Source of the DNA: Synechococcus sp. MU1617
GTDB lineage: Bacteria; Cyanobacteriota; Cyanobacteriia; PCC-6307; Cyanobiaceae
DNA: 64,000 nt
Assembly: GCF_020514235.1 (NCBI RefSeq)
Contig: NZ_VTLB01000002.1
Location: forward strand, 1 to 64,000
Direction of reading: 5' to 3'
The notes beneath the pieces are model-generated. The model was not told the origin of the DNA, did not search any database, and saw only the letters and a program-made list of their open reading frames with translations. Of the stretch, positions 28,830 to 38,217 are shown one piece after another. Positions within the stretch are counted from its first letter, which is position 1. Each line of letters starts with the position of its first letter. The translations under genes were made by a program, and so were the position numbers.

Positions 28830-29108
28830 ATGTCCTCCCTCGACGGTACCGATCCTCTGGAGATCTCCCTTTCTGCTAGGGAGATCGAGATCATCGAGCT
28901 CGTGGCCGAAGGACTGACCAATCAGGAAATCGCTGACCGTCTCACCATCAGCAAACGAACGGTGGACAACCATGTGAGCAACGTGTTCACCAAGACCGGG
29001 TCCAAGAACCGGGTGGCACTGCTCAATTGGGCCATGGACAACGGCAAGATCTGCCGAGACGGCTTCAACTGTTGCGTCCTTCCAGAATTCGATCCCCCCT
29101 CAGCCTGA
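28830..29108 (+). CDS. pedR: PedR, LuxR-type redox-responsive regulator
   Basis: A 92-residue protein that is almost only a LuxR/GerE helix-turn-helix: LSAREIEIIELVAEGLTNQE, then TISKRTVDNHVSNVFTKTG. It ends with the characteristic GKICRDGFNCC. The Cys in this tail are those tied to thioredoxin redox control in Synechocystis PedR, which switches photosynthetic electron-transport-dependent genes. The start is ATG 28830. The last 44 bp overlap a small minus-strand frame. Confidence 0.92.
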   Translation: MSSLDGTDPLEISLSAREIEIIELVAEGLTNQEIADRLTISKRTVDNHVSNVFTKTGSKNRVALLNWAMDNGKICRDGFNCCVLPEFDPPSA

Positions 29109-29280
29109 TCGTGGAGCTGACAGGCTCCGGCAGGCTTTGCAGAGAGGTAGGACCCACAGGAATCTGAAAAAGCGTGGCGTATTCCATGCAGGCCTCCACG
29201 CTGGATCCCGCGAAGCGAAGCATTCCAGTTGTGTCGTACAGACCCACCACTGGATAGAACCACCGATTAGAACCCCTCAA
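29065..29280 (-). CDS. Small conserved-looking unknown, about 71 residues
   Basis: Not recognised by name. The protein has VVGLYDTTGMLRFAGSS followed by EACMEYATLF and SLQSLPEPVS. This looks like a compact beta-beta-alpha fold like other small picocyanobacterial unknowns. It occupies otherwise empty space between pedR and the CYTH gene and reads in the same direction as the latter. It overlaps the pedR 3' end by 44 bp, which lowers confidence. An internal GTG start near YPVVG is possible. Confidence 0.5.
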   Translation of the reverse strand: MRGSNRWFYPVVGLYDTTGMLRFAGSSVEACMEYATLFQIPVGPTSLQSLPEPVSSTIRLRGDRILEGRNS

Positions 29281-29316
29281 ATCTAAAGGAAACCTGTAGG
29301 AAAATCCAGTCTGGTC

Positions 29317-29823
29317 TTAGGACCAGCCAAAACGGCGACGCTGCTCCTCGGGCCAGGACTGAACGGGATGCTGGGCCAGCACCGCATTGCTCCAGCGGGA
29401 CTCTCCGGTGATCTCCTCTCCGCACCAGGGCGGAATATGCAGATCCTCCTGGGCCGATGCCAGCTCCACCTCCGCCAGCACCAAGGGAGCGTTCTCAGCC
29501 TGGAAACAATCCACCACCCAGTCACCACCAGGGCAATCCAAGGCGTAGCGGACTTTGTCCAGGCGGTGGGGCGCCAGATCCCAGAGGGCTTCGGCATCCG
29601 CCACGGGGATCGGATATTCGAACTCGTGGCGCACCAGGCCAACGGCATCAGCAGCAGCCTTCAGGGTGAGCCAGGCCTGATCAGTGCCACGCAGGCGCAT
29701 CCGCACCGTCACACCTTCGGCACTGGCGGCCAGGTAGCCCTGACGCAGGGGCTGTGCCGGGCCAGCACTGCTGCGCCAGGCATCTGACCGCACCAGAAAG
29801 CGCCGTTCAATCTCAAGGGCCAT
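29317..29823 (-). CDS. CYTH-domain triphosphate tunnel metalloenzyme
   Basis: A 168-residue protein that begins with the CYTH signature ALEIERRFLV (E-x-E-x-K/R). Alternating charged strands VRMRLRG, ARHEF-like VRHEFEYPI and AEVEL follow. Such enzymes hydrolyse inorganic triphosphate or act on nucleotide triphosphates with divalent metal. The substrate is unknown here. It ends the long minus-strand run, 3 bp after nadK. Confidence 0.88.
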   Translation of the reverse strand: MALEIERRFLVRSDAWRSSAGPAQPLRQGYLAASAEGVTVRMRLRGTDQAWLTLKAAADAVGLVRHEFEYPIPVADAEALWDLAPHRLDKVRYALDCPGGDWVVDCFQAENAPLVLAEVELASAQEDLHIPPWCGEEITGESRWSNAVLAQHPVQSWPEEQRRRFGWS

Positions 29824-29826
29824 GGA

Positions 29827-30777
29827 TCAATTCTGCGAGGGCTGAGCCGCATGCAGGCTTCCCGCCCAGTGCAGCTTGTGGGACAGGGTTCGGTAATACG
29901 ACGGGCTTTGATTGAGCAACACCATCAGGGCATGGTGGCGCGCCTGCTGAACAACACAGCACTCTCCTGGTTCGAGCACCGTGCAGCCCACACCGTCCTT
30001 CCACAGCTTGATGCGGTGATCCCCAGCCCCCAGCGGCCAGATCGCCAACCTGGCCCGGGGCGGCACCACCAGCGTTCGGCTGGAGAGGCTCATCGGGCAG
30101 ATCGGGGCGACGATGATGGCATCGATGCCGGGATGAAGAATGGGCCCCCCTGCCGCAAGGGCGTACCCGGTGGACCCCGTGGGGGTGGAGAGAATCAGAC
30201 CGTCACCACGCACCTGGTCGATCACTTCCCCATCGATCTCGAGCTCCAGGGTGCAAGTAGGCGAAATCTCATCGCGGTAGGCCCGGAGGTAGAAGTCGTT
30301 GAAGGCCCAGTGGTGCTCTTCATCGTCTTCCAAATCCGGCTGTTGCAGCAGACCGGGGGAGGCCGCACGGTCCTCTGCAGAGCGGCGATCCACCATCGCC
30401 TGAAGCATCATGCGCCGTTCGATCGCGAACTGATCGTCCTGAAGGCGTTGCCAGATCTGATCGCCGCGCAACACACGGCGGTCGTGGGTGAGAAAGCCCA
30501 GATGGCCTCCCACATTGATGCTGAGGATCGGGATGTCATGCACCGCCAGGTGGCGAGCGGCTCCGAGCACCGTGCCATCCCCCCCCAGCACCAGCGCCAG
30601 GTCTGGAAACGACTCCTCAACAGCCAGCAAGCCGGGGAAAGGATTCACCCGCGGCCCCGACATCGCAGTGACCACGTGGGAGCCCAGAGCTTTCAGCTCT
30701 TTGGCACATTGCCTGGCTTCACGCTGGGCAGGCTGGCTGTCGGCCCGATAGATCACCCAGACCCGATCGAGACGCAT
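29827..30777 (-). CDS. nadK: NAD kinase
   Basis: A 316-residue kinase making NADP+ from NAD+. It has the GGDGT motif in [23 protein letters not shown], and the substrate loop [17 protein letters not shown]. An acidic/His insertion ([15 protein letters not shown]) precedes the conserved N-D-F. It lies 18 bp downstream of ndhE in the ndhA-I-G-E operon, linking NADP supply to photosynthetic electron flow. Confidence 0.95.
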   Translation of the reverse strand: MRLDRVWVIYRADSQPAQREARQCAKELKALGSHVVTAMSGPRVNPFPGLLAVEESFPDLALVLGGDGTVLGAARHLAVHDIPILSINVGGHLGFLTHDRRVLRGDQIWQRLQDDQFAIERRMMLQAMVDRRSAEDRAASPGLLQQPDLEDDEEHHWAFNDFYLRAYRDEISPTCTLELEIDGEVIDQVRGDGLILSTPTGSTGYALAAGGPILHPGIDAIIVAPICPMSLSSRTLVVPPRARLAIWPLGAGDHRIKLWKDGVGCTVLEPGECCVVQQARHHALMVLLNQSPSYYRTLSHKLHWAGSLHAAQPSQN

Positions 30778-30795
30778 GACCCAGGTGTGCGGGGG

Positions 30796-31125
30796 TTACC
30801 AGCGCAGCAGGTTGAACTGCTCCATGTCGACGGTAACGCGATTGCGATAAAGCGACAGCAGGATCGCCAGACCGACGGCTGCCTCAGCGGCGGCCACCGT
30901 GATCACGAAGACAGCGAAAACCTGGCCGCGAATCAAATCACCATCCACAAACGAGGAGAAAGCCATCAGGTTGATGTTCACGGCATTGAGCATCAGCTCA
31001 ATGCTCATCAGCACGCGCACCGCATTGCGGCTGTTGATCAGGCCCCAAACACCGATGCAAAAGAGCATGGCGGCCACCAAGAGGTAGGCCTGCAGGGATG
31101 GAAGCGTGGCAAGAAAATCGCTCAT
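30796..31125 (-). CDS. ndhE: NDH-1 subunit 4L (NdhE)
   Basis: A 109-residue protein with three transmembrane helices. The conserved [16 protein letters not shown] block carries the membrane Glu, and [13 protein letters not shown] the second. It overlaps the ndhG stop by 1 bp. It forms part of the proton path next to NdhA. Confidence 0.96.
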   Translation of the reverse strand: MSDFLATLPSLQAYLLVAAMLFCIGVWGLINSRNAVRVLMSIELMLNAVNINLMAFSSFVDGDLIRGQVFAVFVITVAAAEAAVGLAILLSLYRNRVTVDMEQFNLLRW

Positions 31126-31724
31126 CAGTCCGCTCGATTCATCAGCAGGGGAGTACGGGCCTTCTCAATCAGGCCTTGATCGGCCACCTCACCGGTCACC
31201 ACATCGGTGGCCAACACATCACGACGGGCCAGCACGATGGCGCCGATCATGGCCATCAACAGCAGTACCGACGCCACCTCAAACGGCAACAGGTAATCGG
31301 TGAACAGGTGTTCACCGATGCGAGCCGTGGCTTCTTCACCCACAGCGGGAGGACCGGGCAACGACCAGGGGGTGGTGACCACAACACGAACCAGCAACGC
31401 CAGCAGACCGGCGCAGACGCCAGCGGACACCGCACGGCGCGTGGTGAGATTGGCGATGGCCTTGAGGTCTTCCCGCTTGTTCACGAGCATGATCGCGAAC
31501 AGGATCAACACATTGATCGCGCCCACGTACACGAGGATCTGTGCCATGGCCACGAAACTGGCATTCAGCAGCAGGTAGAGCCCTGCAACGGCTGTGAACA
31601 CCCCGCCCAGCAGGAAGGCGGAATAGACGATGTTGCTGAGCAGCACCACACCCAAAGCGCCGATCACCACAACGGCGGACAGCACCAGAAAACAGATCAG
31701 CTCGGTGGTTGTCGCGATGGTCAT
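31125..31724 (-). CDS. ndhG: NDH-1 subunit 6 (NdhG)
   Basis: A 199-residue membrane subunit with five helices. [19 protein letters not shown] is the diagnostic third helix. It overlaps ndhI by 4 bp and ndhE by 1 bp, consistent with coupled translation. Confidence 0.96.
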   Translation of the reverse strand: MTIATTTELICFLVLSAVVVIGALGVVLLSNIVYSAFLLGGVFTAVAGLYLLLNASFVAMAQILVYVGAINVLILFAIMLVNKREDLKAIANLTTRRAVSAGVCAGLLALLVRVVVTTPWSLPGPPAVGEEATARIGEHLFTDYLLPFEVASVLLLMAMIGAIVLARRDVLATDVVTGEVADQGLIEKARTPLLMNRAD

Positions 31725-32368
31725 GCGTCGTCCTCCTTGGCCTCACTGGAGGATTGTCCCTCATTCTTGGCAGCCGGCTTGGCGGGAGGGGTGAGGGTCT
31801 CCAACACCTGTGAGGGCAGCTGGCCAGCCCGGGGGCGATCGGCAGCAACACCGTGGGGATCCATCTCGCCCGCCGGCAGATAGGCGAGTTCACGCAGGGG
31901 AACGACCGAGGGATCGGTGGTGACGCTGGTGGGAAGGCGTCCGAGGGCAACGTTGTCGTAGTTGAGGCTGTGGCGATCAAAAGCGGCCAGCTCGTACTCC
32001 TCCGTCATCGAGAGGCAGTTGGTGGGGCAGTACTCGACACAGTTGCCGCAGAAAATGCAAACGCCGAAGTCGATGGAGTAGTTGCGCAGCTCCTTCTTCT
32101 TCGTGGCTTTGTTCATCACCCAGTCGACCACCGGAAGGTTGATCGGGCACACCCTGACGCACACCTCACAGGCGATGCACTTGTCGAATTCGTAGTGAAT
32201 CCGGCCCCGATAACGCTCGGAGGGAATGAGCTTCTCGTAGGGGTACTGCACCGTGACCGGACGGCGCTGCATGTGGTCAAACGTGACCGAAAAGCCTTGG
32301 GCCAGATTCCGGGCTGCATCGACTGCATCCCGGGTGTAATCACCGACCTGTTTGAGGAAGCCGAACAT
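31721..32368 (-). CDS. ndhI: NDH-1 subunit I, two [4Fe-4S] clusters
   Basis: A 215-residue ferredoxin-like subunit. Two clusters are coordinated by [12 protein letters not shown] and [12 protein letters not shown]. It passes electrons from ferredoxin toward plastoquinone. Start is the ATG at 32366-32368 (F-G-F-L-K-Q-V); the frame continues upstream without conservation. The C-terminal 50 residues are Pro/Ala/Glu-rich and variable. The gap to ndhA is 58 bp. Confidence 0.96.
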   Translation of the reverse strand: MFGFLKQVGDYTRDAVDAARNLAQGFSVTFDHMQRRPVTVQYPYEKLIPSERYRGRIHYEFDKCIACEVCVRVCPINLPVVDWVMNKATKKKELRNYSIDFGVCIFCGNCVEYCPTNCLSMTEEYELAAFDRHSLNYDNVALGRLPTSVTTDPSVVPLRELAYLPAGEMDPHGVAADRPRAGQLPSQVLETLTPPAKPAAKNEGQSSSEAKEDDA

Positions 32369-32426
32369 GGTCTGAAGGGGAGAGAGCGAAGCGGAGCCGG
32401 GAGCGCGAAATCCTAGGTAGGAAAAC

Positions 32427-33548
32427 CTAGCCGCCGAATGCAACGGGGAAAGCGAGCTTGAGGGCTGCTGTCACCAGAAGATTCACCAGGGAAAGGGGCA
32501 GCAGGAACTTCCAGCCCAGGTCGAGCAGCTGGTCAATGCGGACGCGGGGGGTGGTCCAGCGCAGCAGGATCGCCACGAACACCAGCAGATAAGCCTTGAG
32601 CACCGTCATCACGATGCCAACGGTGCCCGTGATCACCTGCACCACTGGTGCATCGATGGGCTGGTTCAACCAGCCGGCCAGCCACTCCACAGGGATCGGG
32701 AAGCCCCAGCCACCGAGATACAGAACGCTGACCAGGACAGCCGAGAGCACCAGGTTGATGTAACCCGCCAGGTAGAAGAGGGCGAACTTCATGCCCGCGT
32801 ATTCGGTCTGGTAGCCAGCGACCAGTTCTTCCTCAGCTTCGGGAAGGTCGAAGGGCAGCCGCTCACACTCGGCCAGGGCACAGATCCAGAAAATCAGGAA
32901 GCCCACCGGCTGACGCCAGATGTTCCAGCTCAAAATGCCGGCACCGGTCTGCTGACCCACGATGTCGACCGTGCTCAGCGAGTTGCTCATCATCACGATG
33001 GCCAGAACCGCAAGAGCTAGGGGAATTTCGTAGCTGATCGATTGAGCAGCGGCCCGCAGTCCCCCGAGCAGCGAATACTTGTTGTTCGAGGCATAGCCGC
33101 TCATCAACAAGCCGATCGGCTGAATGCTGCTGAAGGCAATCCAAAGAAAGATCCCAACGCCCACGTTGCTGATCAGCAGGTTCTGGCCAAAGGGAATGAT
33201 CAGCCAGGAAATGATCACCGGCACCACCACCAGCACCGGGCCGAGGGTGAACAGCAGGCTGTCGGCGCGCGCCGGAATGATGTCTTCCTTGACCAGCAGC
33301 TTGAGGCCGTCGGCCAAGGGCTGAAGTACACCAAGTGCACCGGCATATTCCGGACCGATCCGCTGCTGAACGGCGGCGGAAATCTTGCGTTCCAGCCAGA
33401 CCGAAACCAGCACACCCACCACTGCAGCCACCAGGACAAGCAGCATCGGCAGCGGCAACCAAAGCAGCCTCGCGACCTCCGGGGAGAAGCCAAACCCTTG
33501 CAGGGCCTGGCTAAAGCTCAATTCCAGGTCCAATCCCGGACTCACCAT
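32427..33548 (-). CDS. ndhA: NDH-1 subunit 1 (NdhA)
   Basis: A 373-residue membrane subunit at the quinone site. [19 protein letters not shown] and [18 protein letters not shown] are family hallmarks, as is [12 protein letters not shown]. About eight helices. It starts at ATG 33546-33548 and follows gltA by 24 bp, so the operon order is gltA-ndhA-ndhI-ndhG-ndhE-nadK. Confidence 0.96.
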   Translation of the reverse strand: MVSPGLDLELSFSQALQGFGFSPEVARLLWLPLPMLLVLVAAVVGVLVSVWLERKISAAVQQRIGPEYAGALGVLQPLADGLKLLVKEDIIPARADSLLFTLGPVLVVVPVIISWLIIPFGQNLLISNVGVGIFLWIAFSSIQPIGLLMSGYASNNKYSLLGGLRAAAQSISYEIPLALAVLAIVMMSNSLSTVDIVGQQTGAGILSWNIWRQPVGFLIFWICALAECERLPFDLPEAEEELVAGYQTEYAGMKFALFYLAGYINLVLSAVLVSVLYLGGWGFPIPVEWLAGWLNQPIDAPVVQVITGTVGIVMTVLKAYLLVFVAILLRWTTPRVRIDQLLDLGWKFLLPLSLVNLLVTAALKLAFPVAFGG

Positions 33549-33572
33549 GGTGTCGACGGATGTGGGTGCAAC

Positions 33573-34763
33573 TTAGGCGGCCGGAGCCGAGACGCGCTCC
33601 TCAATGGGCATCCAAGAGCGTGGCTGGGATCCGGAGTAGATCTGCGAAGGCCGGAAAATCCGGTTCGCTCCGAGCTGCTCACGCCAATGGGCCAGCCAGC
33701 CGGCGACCCTGGCGATAGCGAAGACCGGCGTGAACAGATCCCTGGGTATGCCGAGCTTGCGATACACCAGGCCCGAATAGAAATCCACGTTGGGATAAAT
33801 CCCCTTGGGGCCAAGGCGGGACGCTGCTTCTTCTTCGATCGCCCGGGCCACGTCGTAGAGGTCGTCATGGCCGAAGCTCGCGAACATCTCCTCCACCAGG
33901 GCTTGCAGGATCACGGCACGGGGGTCTTTGACCTTGTATTCACGGTGGCCGAAGCCCATGATTTTGCGCTTGGCCGCGATGGCCTCATCCAGGAAAGCGC
34001 CAGCGTTCTCGGGACTTCCCACCTGCTCGAGCATGGCAAGGACGTCTTCATTGGCGCCGCCGTGGAGTGGGCCAGCCAGGGTGCCGACGGCTGAAGCCAC
34101 CACGGCGTAGGGGTCGGTGAGGGTGCTGGCGGTGACCCGGGCACTGAAGGTGCTGGCGTTGAGGCTGTGCTCGGCATGGAGCATCAGGCATCGATCAAAG
34201 ATCCGCGCCGCCAGGGGATCCGGCTCACGTTCCGTGAGCATGTAGAGGAAATTGGCGGAATAGGCCAGATCATCCCGGGGTTGAATTGGGTCCTGGCCTT
34301 TGCGGATCAGCTGAAAGGCCGCCACCATCGTGGGGATCTTGGCGATCAGCCGCACCACCGCGTCATAGATGTACTGCGGGTCGTCGATCGCCCGGCGCGA
34401 ATAGAACAGTCCCAGGGATGCTGCACTGGACTGCAGCGCGTCCATCGGGTGGCCGCTGGCCGGGAAGCACTTCATCATGTCCCGCACCCGGAAGCTGACG
34501 CGCCGGTGCATCTGCACAGCGTGCTCAAACTCCGCCAGCTGGTCGCGGCTGGGCAGCTCTCCCCAGATCAGCAGGTAGGCCGTTTCCAGGAAGCTGCTGT
34601 TGGCCGCCAGATCCTGCATCGGATAGCCGCGATAGGTGAGCAGCCCTTGCTCTCCATCGATGTCGCAGATCGCCGACTGGGTGGCCGGCACGCCATCCAG
34701 GCCTGGACGCAGTTCGATCCCGGTCCGCGCATGGCGCAGGTCACCTGTCTGCTGCTGAGCCAA
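33573..34763 (-). CDS. gltA: Citrate synthase
   Basis: A 396-residue enzyme condensing oxaloacetate and acetyl-CoA. The catalytic His residues are in LHAEHSLNASTF and GPLHGGANEDV, and the Asp is in YPNVDFYSGLVY. FGHREYKVKDPR is also typical. The start is TTG 34761-34763 because no ATG lies near the conserved N-terminus. Its place at the head of the ndh operon links the carbon-flow entry step with NDH-1. Confidence 0.95.
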   Translation of the reverse strand: MAQQQTGDLRHARTGIELRPGLDGVPATQSAICDIDGEQGLLTYRGYPMQDLAANSSFLETAYLLIWGELPSRDQLAEFEHAVQMHRRVSFRVRDMMKCFPASGHPMDALQSSAASLGLFYSRRAIDDPQYIYDAVVRLIAKIPTMVAAFQLIRKGQDPIQPRDDLAYSANFLYMLTEREPDPLAARIFDRCLMLHAEHSLNASTFSARVTASTLTDPYAVVASAVGTLAGPLHGGANEDVLAMLEQVGSPENAGAFLDEAIAAKRKIMGFGHREYKVKDPRAVILQALVEEMFASFGHDDLYDVARAIEEEAASRLGPKGIYPNVDFYSGLVYRKLGIPRDLFTPVFAIARVAGWLAHWREQLGANRIFRPSQIYSGSQPRSWMPIEERVSAPAA

Positions 34764-34779
34764 GGGCCGGTCGCCTCTT

Positions 34780-35265
34780 TCAGCAACTTAAGTCGTCAAT
34801 CAACAGTGCTGGCCGAAGCAAGGCCTGCAACTGCCACTGGCCCGAGGAACGACGCAGCTGGATCACACCGGCTTTCTTCAGCACCAGGGCACCGGGGGCA
34901 CACCTCAGAAGAGCGCAGGCCAGATGGCCAAGGTCCGGCTCATGGCCCACCAGACCGAGGTATCCATCCCACGGCGTCAACAACGTTTCAAGGCCTCCTC
35001 CAGGTTGAAGGCGTTCGTCCACCGCCAGCTCTGGAGCGAGCCCCGCCTCCAAAGCCAGTTCCGACGTTTGCAACGCCCGAAGGTACGGACTCGAGAGCAA
35101 GCGATCCAACCGCAGCCCCCGTTGCACCAGGGCCTCCATCACCCGCTGGGTTCGCTGACGGCCGGCGGCGGTCAAGGGGCGTTCCGGATGGTCCTGGCCC
35201 GCCTGGCGGGGTTCGGCGATGCCATGCCGCAACAGCACCAGGTCAGCCAAGCTCGAGCCGGGCAT
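34780..35265 (-). CDS. sixA: Phosphohistidine phosphatase, SixA type
   Basis: A 161-residue histidine phosphatase. It has the catalytic LVLLRHGIAEPR near the N-terminus, SSPYLRALQT, and LVGHEPDLG with the second His. Start is ATG 35263-35265; the frame is open far upstream but that part is antisense-like and lies in the DUF3352 coding region. It overlaps the DUF3352 3' end by 23 bp. In E. coli SixA dephosphorylates His-phosphotransfer proteins; the target here is unknown. Confidence 0.85.
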   Translation of the reverse strand: MPGSSLADLVLLRHGIAEPRQAGQDHPERPLTAAGRQRTQRVMEALVQRGLRLDRLLSSPYLRALQTSELALEAGLAPELAVDERLQPGGGLETLLTPWDGYLGLVGHEPDLGHLACALLRCAPGALVLKKAGVIQLRRSSGQWQLQALLRPALLIDDLSC

Positions 35266-36859
35266 GCAACGGAATCTCGGTAGCGCCCTGCTCCTGACGA
35301 TCAACGTCAATGGCAACCGCAAGGCCGCGGACCTGGTCTTGGAGGGGCCGCCCCGCCATGACCTGCAGCAGGGCCCATGGCCGCCATTGCCCCAACAGTG
35401 CGCGGGCCGGCTCATCCGCCAGCAGTAGGGCCTGCGCGGGTTGGGAAGACGCTGTGAGCTCCTGCCACTGGTTCAAGCGAGGCTGGAGGGCACGCCCGTT
35501 CTGGCGTTGCGCCAGAGCCATCAAGGACTCCCCCCACCAGTTCAGCGCTGACGAGCGAACCTGAGCCACGGCCAATTGAGCGTCCACCCCCGGCTGGCGT
35601 CCCCGCTGGCGCACCAGGCGCGTCCACACGCTCAACACCTCGCCATCGCCCTCCAGCTCAGAACGGGTCAGGCCCTGCTCCTGCAAACGGGCGTCCACCG
35701 CATCCCTGGCAGGGTTTTGCGGGCGGGTGGCCAGCAGCCACCCCTCGGGTTGGTCCTGCCAGAGGAGAGGGCCGTCATCGGCTTCAACAACAGCATCTGC
35801 CGCCGGCTGATCCGCCAAGTGCTGCTCAAGCACCGGAGCGAACCATTGGGCCAACGGATGGCTTTCGCTTGGATCCAACAAACGGGCTGGACTCTGCAGC
35901 TGCGCCAGCCAGCGGGCATGGCCGCCGGCCGACGCGGTCAGATCCGTGAGCCCAGGCCAGGGGTCAGTGCCAAGAGCTTGCTGGAACCCCAGCCTCCCAT
36001 CCACCGCCAGGGTTGAACCCTCCGGCCGCAGTGATGCCACGAGTCCGCTCAGGTCGTCCCGTTGGGCCACCAGCTCCGGCAGCTGCAACCAATGCTCAAG
36101 GGCGTGGGGCGATGCCGTCAGCAGAGCCACGCCCTCGCCGAGCTCAGCCACCTGACGCTGCAGGCGTTGATCCCCCAGCTGATGCTGATCCGGGAGCTGC
36201 GAGACATCGAGGGCCTGCTCCAGCACGCCCCGGCCTGAGGCCACGAGAAGCAGATCATCGTCAATCAAGGCCGTGGCCAGGGGTTGGGGGTCATGCCCCA
36301 CCAACGCTCCCTGGCCGCTAATCACACCGATGCCGCGATAACTGCTGATCTGGAGGTCGGTGCCCGCCAGGCTGCGGGTCTGCCAGAACCGTTGCAGAAA
36401 GCGCCGGGCGCCGTCGTTATCCCGACTGGTTAAAGCCAACACCCAACCGGCGTTGGTGTCCCCATCGATGAGGGTGAGGCTGACCTCCTCACCAAGCCAG
36501 GGCTCCAACTCAAGGCCGAACTGGAGACCCGCCAAGGCAAAGACGCCTTCGCGCCACTGCCGTGCACCATCTCGGGCATCGCGGCGTTGGGACGCAGGGG
36601 CAACGGCCTGGGCATAGGCCGGCAACCGTCCGGGATCGGCCAGCCAATGGACGGACAAATCAGCATCCCGGGGCACAAATCGGGCCGCCCGAGGCAGATG
36701 CAACGGCTGCTCTGCCAGCTGCAGGGGGCTCTGGCGGTTCATAGTCCAGAGCAGGCCAACGGCCAGCAGAAGCAGCGACAGCAGCACAGCGCCGGCAGCG
36801 CTGAGGAAGGGGCGGGCCTTCATGGGCCGGCGGTCTCGGGTCGCCTCATCTTTGTCCAT
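35243..36859 (-). CDS. DUF3352 cyanobacterial membrane-anchored protein
   Basis: About 538 residues. One N-terminal transmembrane helix (LSAAGAVLLSLLLLAVGLLW) is followed by a large domain with repeated strand-helix patterns, consistent with DUF3352. Motifs include ADLSVHWLADPGRLPAYAQA and LTLIDGDTNAGWVLAL. Function is unknown; it is probably on the periplasmic or luminal side. ATG 36857-36859 is preferred because it leaves room for the divergent rhodanese gene; ATG 36821-36823 is also possible. Confidence 0.8.
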   Translation of the reverse strand: MDKDEATRDRRPMKARPFLSAAGAVLLSLLLLAVGLLWTMNRQSPLQLAEQPLHLPRAARFVPRDADLSVHWLADPGRLPAYAQAVAPASQRRDARDGARQWREGVFALAGLQFGLELEPWLGEEVSLTLIDGDTNAGWVLALTSRDNDGARRFLQRFWQTRSLAGTDLQISSYRGIGVISGQGALVGHDPQPLATALIDDDLLLVASGRGVLEQALDVSQLPDQHQLGDQRLQRQVAELGEGVALLTASPHALEHWLQLPELVAQRDDLSGLVASLRPEGSTLAVDGRLGFQQALGTDPWPGLTDLTASAGGHARWLAQLQSPARLLDPSESHPLAQWFAPVLEQHLADQPAADAVVEADDGPLLWQDQPEGWLLATRPQNPARDAVDARLQEQGLTRSELEGDGEVLSVWTRLVRQRGRQPGVDAQLAVAQVRSSALNWWGESLMALAQRQNGRALQPRLNQWQELTASSQPAQALLLADEPARALLGQWRPWALLQVMAGRPLQDQVRGLAVAIDVDRQEQGATEIPLHARLELG

Positions 36860-36876
36860 CACCGCAGAATGGCGCC

Positions 36877-37233
36877 ATGGGCCAATCCCAACAACCACAA
36901 TCAATCCAAGCCTCTGAACTGCAGCAATGGCTGCAAAGCGAGCGACCTTCCCCGCAACTGGTGGATGTGCGCGAGGAGGCTGAGCTTGCGATCGCTGCCT
37001 TCCCTGGTGCGGTGCTGCACCGCCCCCTAAGCCAATCGAATGAATGGCTTGGAACACTCCAGGCCGACCTCAAACCCGATCAAGCCGTCGTGGTGGTCTG
37101 CCATGCCGGCGTGCGCAGCTACCACTTCGGCCTGTGGCTGCTGGACCAACCCTGGGGCCTTGAGGTGTGGAACCTTGAAGGAGGCATTGATGCCTGGAGC
37201 CTTCAGGTGGATCCCAGCGTTCCCCGCTACTGA
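36877..37233 (+). CDS. Rhodanese-like single-domain protein
   Basis: A 118-residue rhodanese domain with the active-site loop CHAGVRS and the preceding PQLVDVREEAEL. The ending WNLEGGIDAW is typical. It may transfer sulfane sulfur or relay persulfide. It starts 17 bp from the divergent DUF3352 gene, and its stop overlaps the hrcA start by 1 bp. Confidence 0.92.
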   Translation: MGQSQQPQSIQASELQQWLQSERPSPQLVDVREEAELAIAAFPGAVLHRPLSQSNEWLGTLQADLKPDQAVVVVCHAGVRSYHFGLWLLDQPWGLEVWNLEGGIDAWSLQVDPSVPRY

Positions 37234-38207
37234 TGAGCAAGCCCCTGTCCCTTCGGCAAGAACAGGTGCTTCAGGCGACGGTGCACCATTACGTCGACAC
37301 GATGGAGCCGGTGGGCAGCCGCACCCTGGTGCAACGCTTCGGCATCCCCGCCAGCTCCGCCACCGTTCGCTCCGCCATGGGGGCGCTTGAGCGCCGCGGA
37401 CTGCTGCAGCAACCACACACGTCAGCCGGACGCGTTCCCAGCCCGATGGGATACCGGCACTACGTGGATGCGCTGCTGCCGGAACCCGGCATCGCCGTTC
37501 AACACCTGGAACGGGAGCTCACCGGACTCAGTCTTCGCTGGGCCGGTTTGGACGACCTGCTGATGCATGTGGCACGGCGGCTGACGGATTTCACTGGCCT
37601 GATGAGCCTGATCACCCAACCGCAGCAGGAGAACCGCCAACTTGAGACGATCCGTCTGGTGCCCAGCGGTGATCGACTGCTGGTGATGCTGGTGGAAGCC
37701 AATGGCCGGGCCAACCACCTGAACCTGCGCCTGCCCCACGGGGCTGAAACCGAACTCACAGCGATGGAACGTTGGGCGTCGGCACAGCTCGAGCAGGGAG
37801 ACCTGAACTGGGAGGCTCTGCCCAGGCAGCTGCAAAGCAGCGGCGCTGTGCTGCGCAACGCCCTTGAACAACCGACGCCCACCAACTCCACGCAGGTGGT
37901 GGTGCATGGCCTCTCGAGGCTGGTGAGCGAACCGGAATTTGAAAGCACGTCCAGCCTTCGACCGCTGCTGGAACTGATCGACGACCAGCCTGGGACCTTG
38001 ATCAGCCGCGGTGAATCCGCACGGGTATGGATCGGCGACGAACATCCGCAGCCAGCGCTGGAAGCCTGTGCCGTGGTTCAGGCCCCCTATCGCTGCAACG
38101 AGGGGCTGGGCCATGTGGCCCTGGTGGGTCCTATGCGCATGGCCTATGCCACGGCACGGGCGGCGGTGCAGCGGGTGGCCCGCCACCTCGAATTGTTGCT
38201 GGCCTGA
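37233..38207 (+). CDS. hrcA: Heat-inducible transcription repressor HrcA
   Basis: A 324-residue repressor. The N-terminal winged helix has the pattern RQEQVLQATVHHYVDTMEPV and SSATVRSAMGALERRGLLQQ. TSAGRVPSPMGYRHYVDALL is a strong HrcA mark. It controls groE-type chaperone genes through CIRCE operators. I found no CIRCE inverted repeat in this window, so its targets lie elsewhere. Confidence 0.94.
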   Translation: MSKPLSLRQEQVLQATVHHYVDTMEPVGSRTLVQRFGIPASSATVRSAMGALERRGLLQQPHTSAGRVPSPMGYRHYVDALLPEPGIAVQHLERELTGLSLRWAGLDDLLMHVARRLTDFTGLMSLITQPQQENRQLETIRLVPSGDRLLVMLVEANGRANHLNLRLPHGAETELTAMERWASAQLEQGDLNWEALPRQLQSSGAVLRNALEQPTPTNSTQVVVHGLSRLVSEPEFESTSSLRPLLELIDDQPGTLISRGESARVWIGDEHPQPALEACAVVQAPYRCNEGLGHVALVGPMRMAYATARAAVQRVARHLELLLA

Positions 38208-38217
38208 AGCCCGAACG

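Noticed and set aside
29851-31179. A 442-residue plus-strand open frame across nadK and ndhE
   Set aside because: Antisense shadow; nadK and ndhE motifs on the minus strand are unambiguous.
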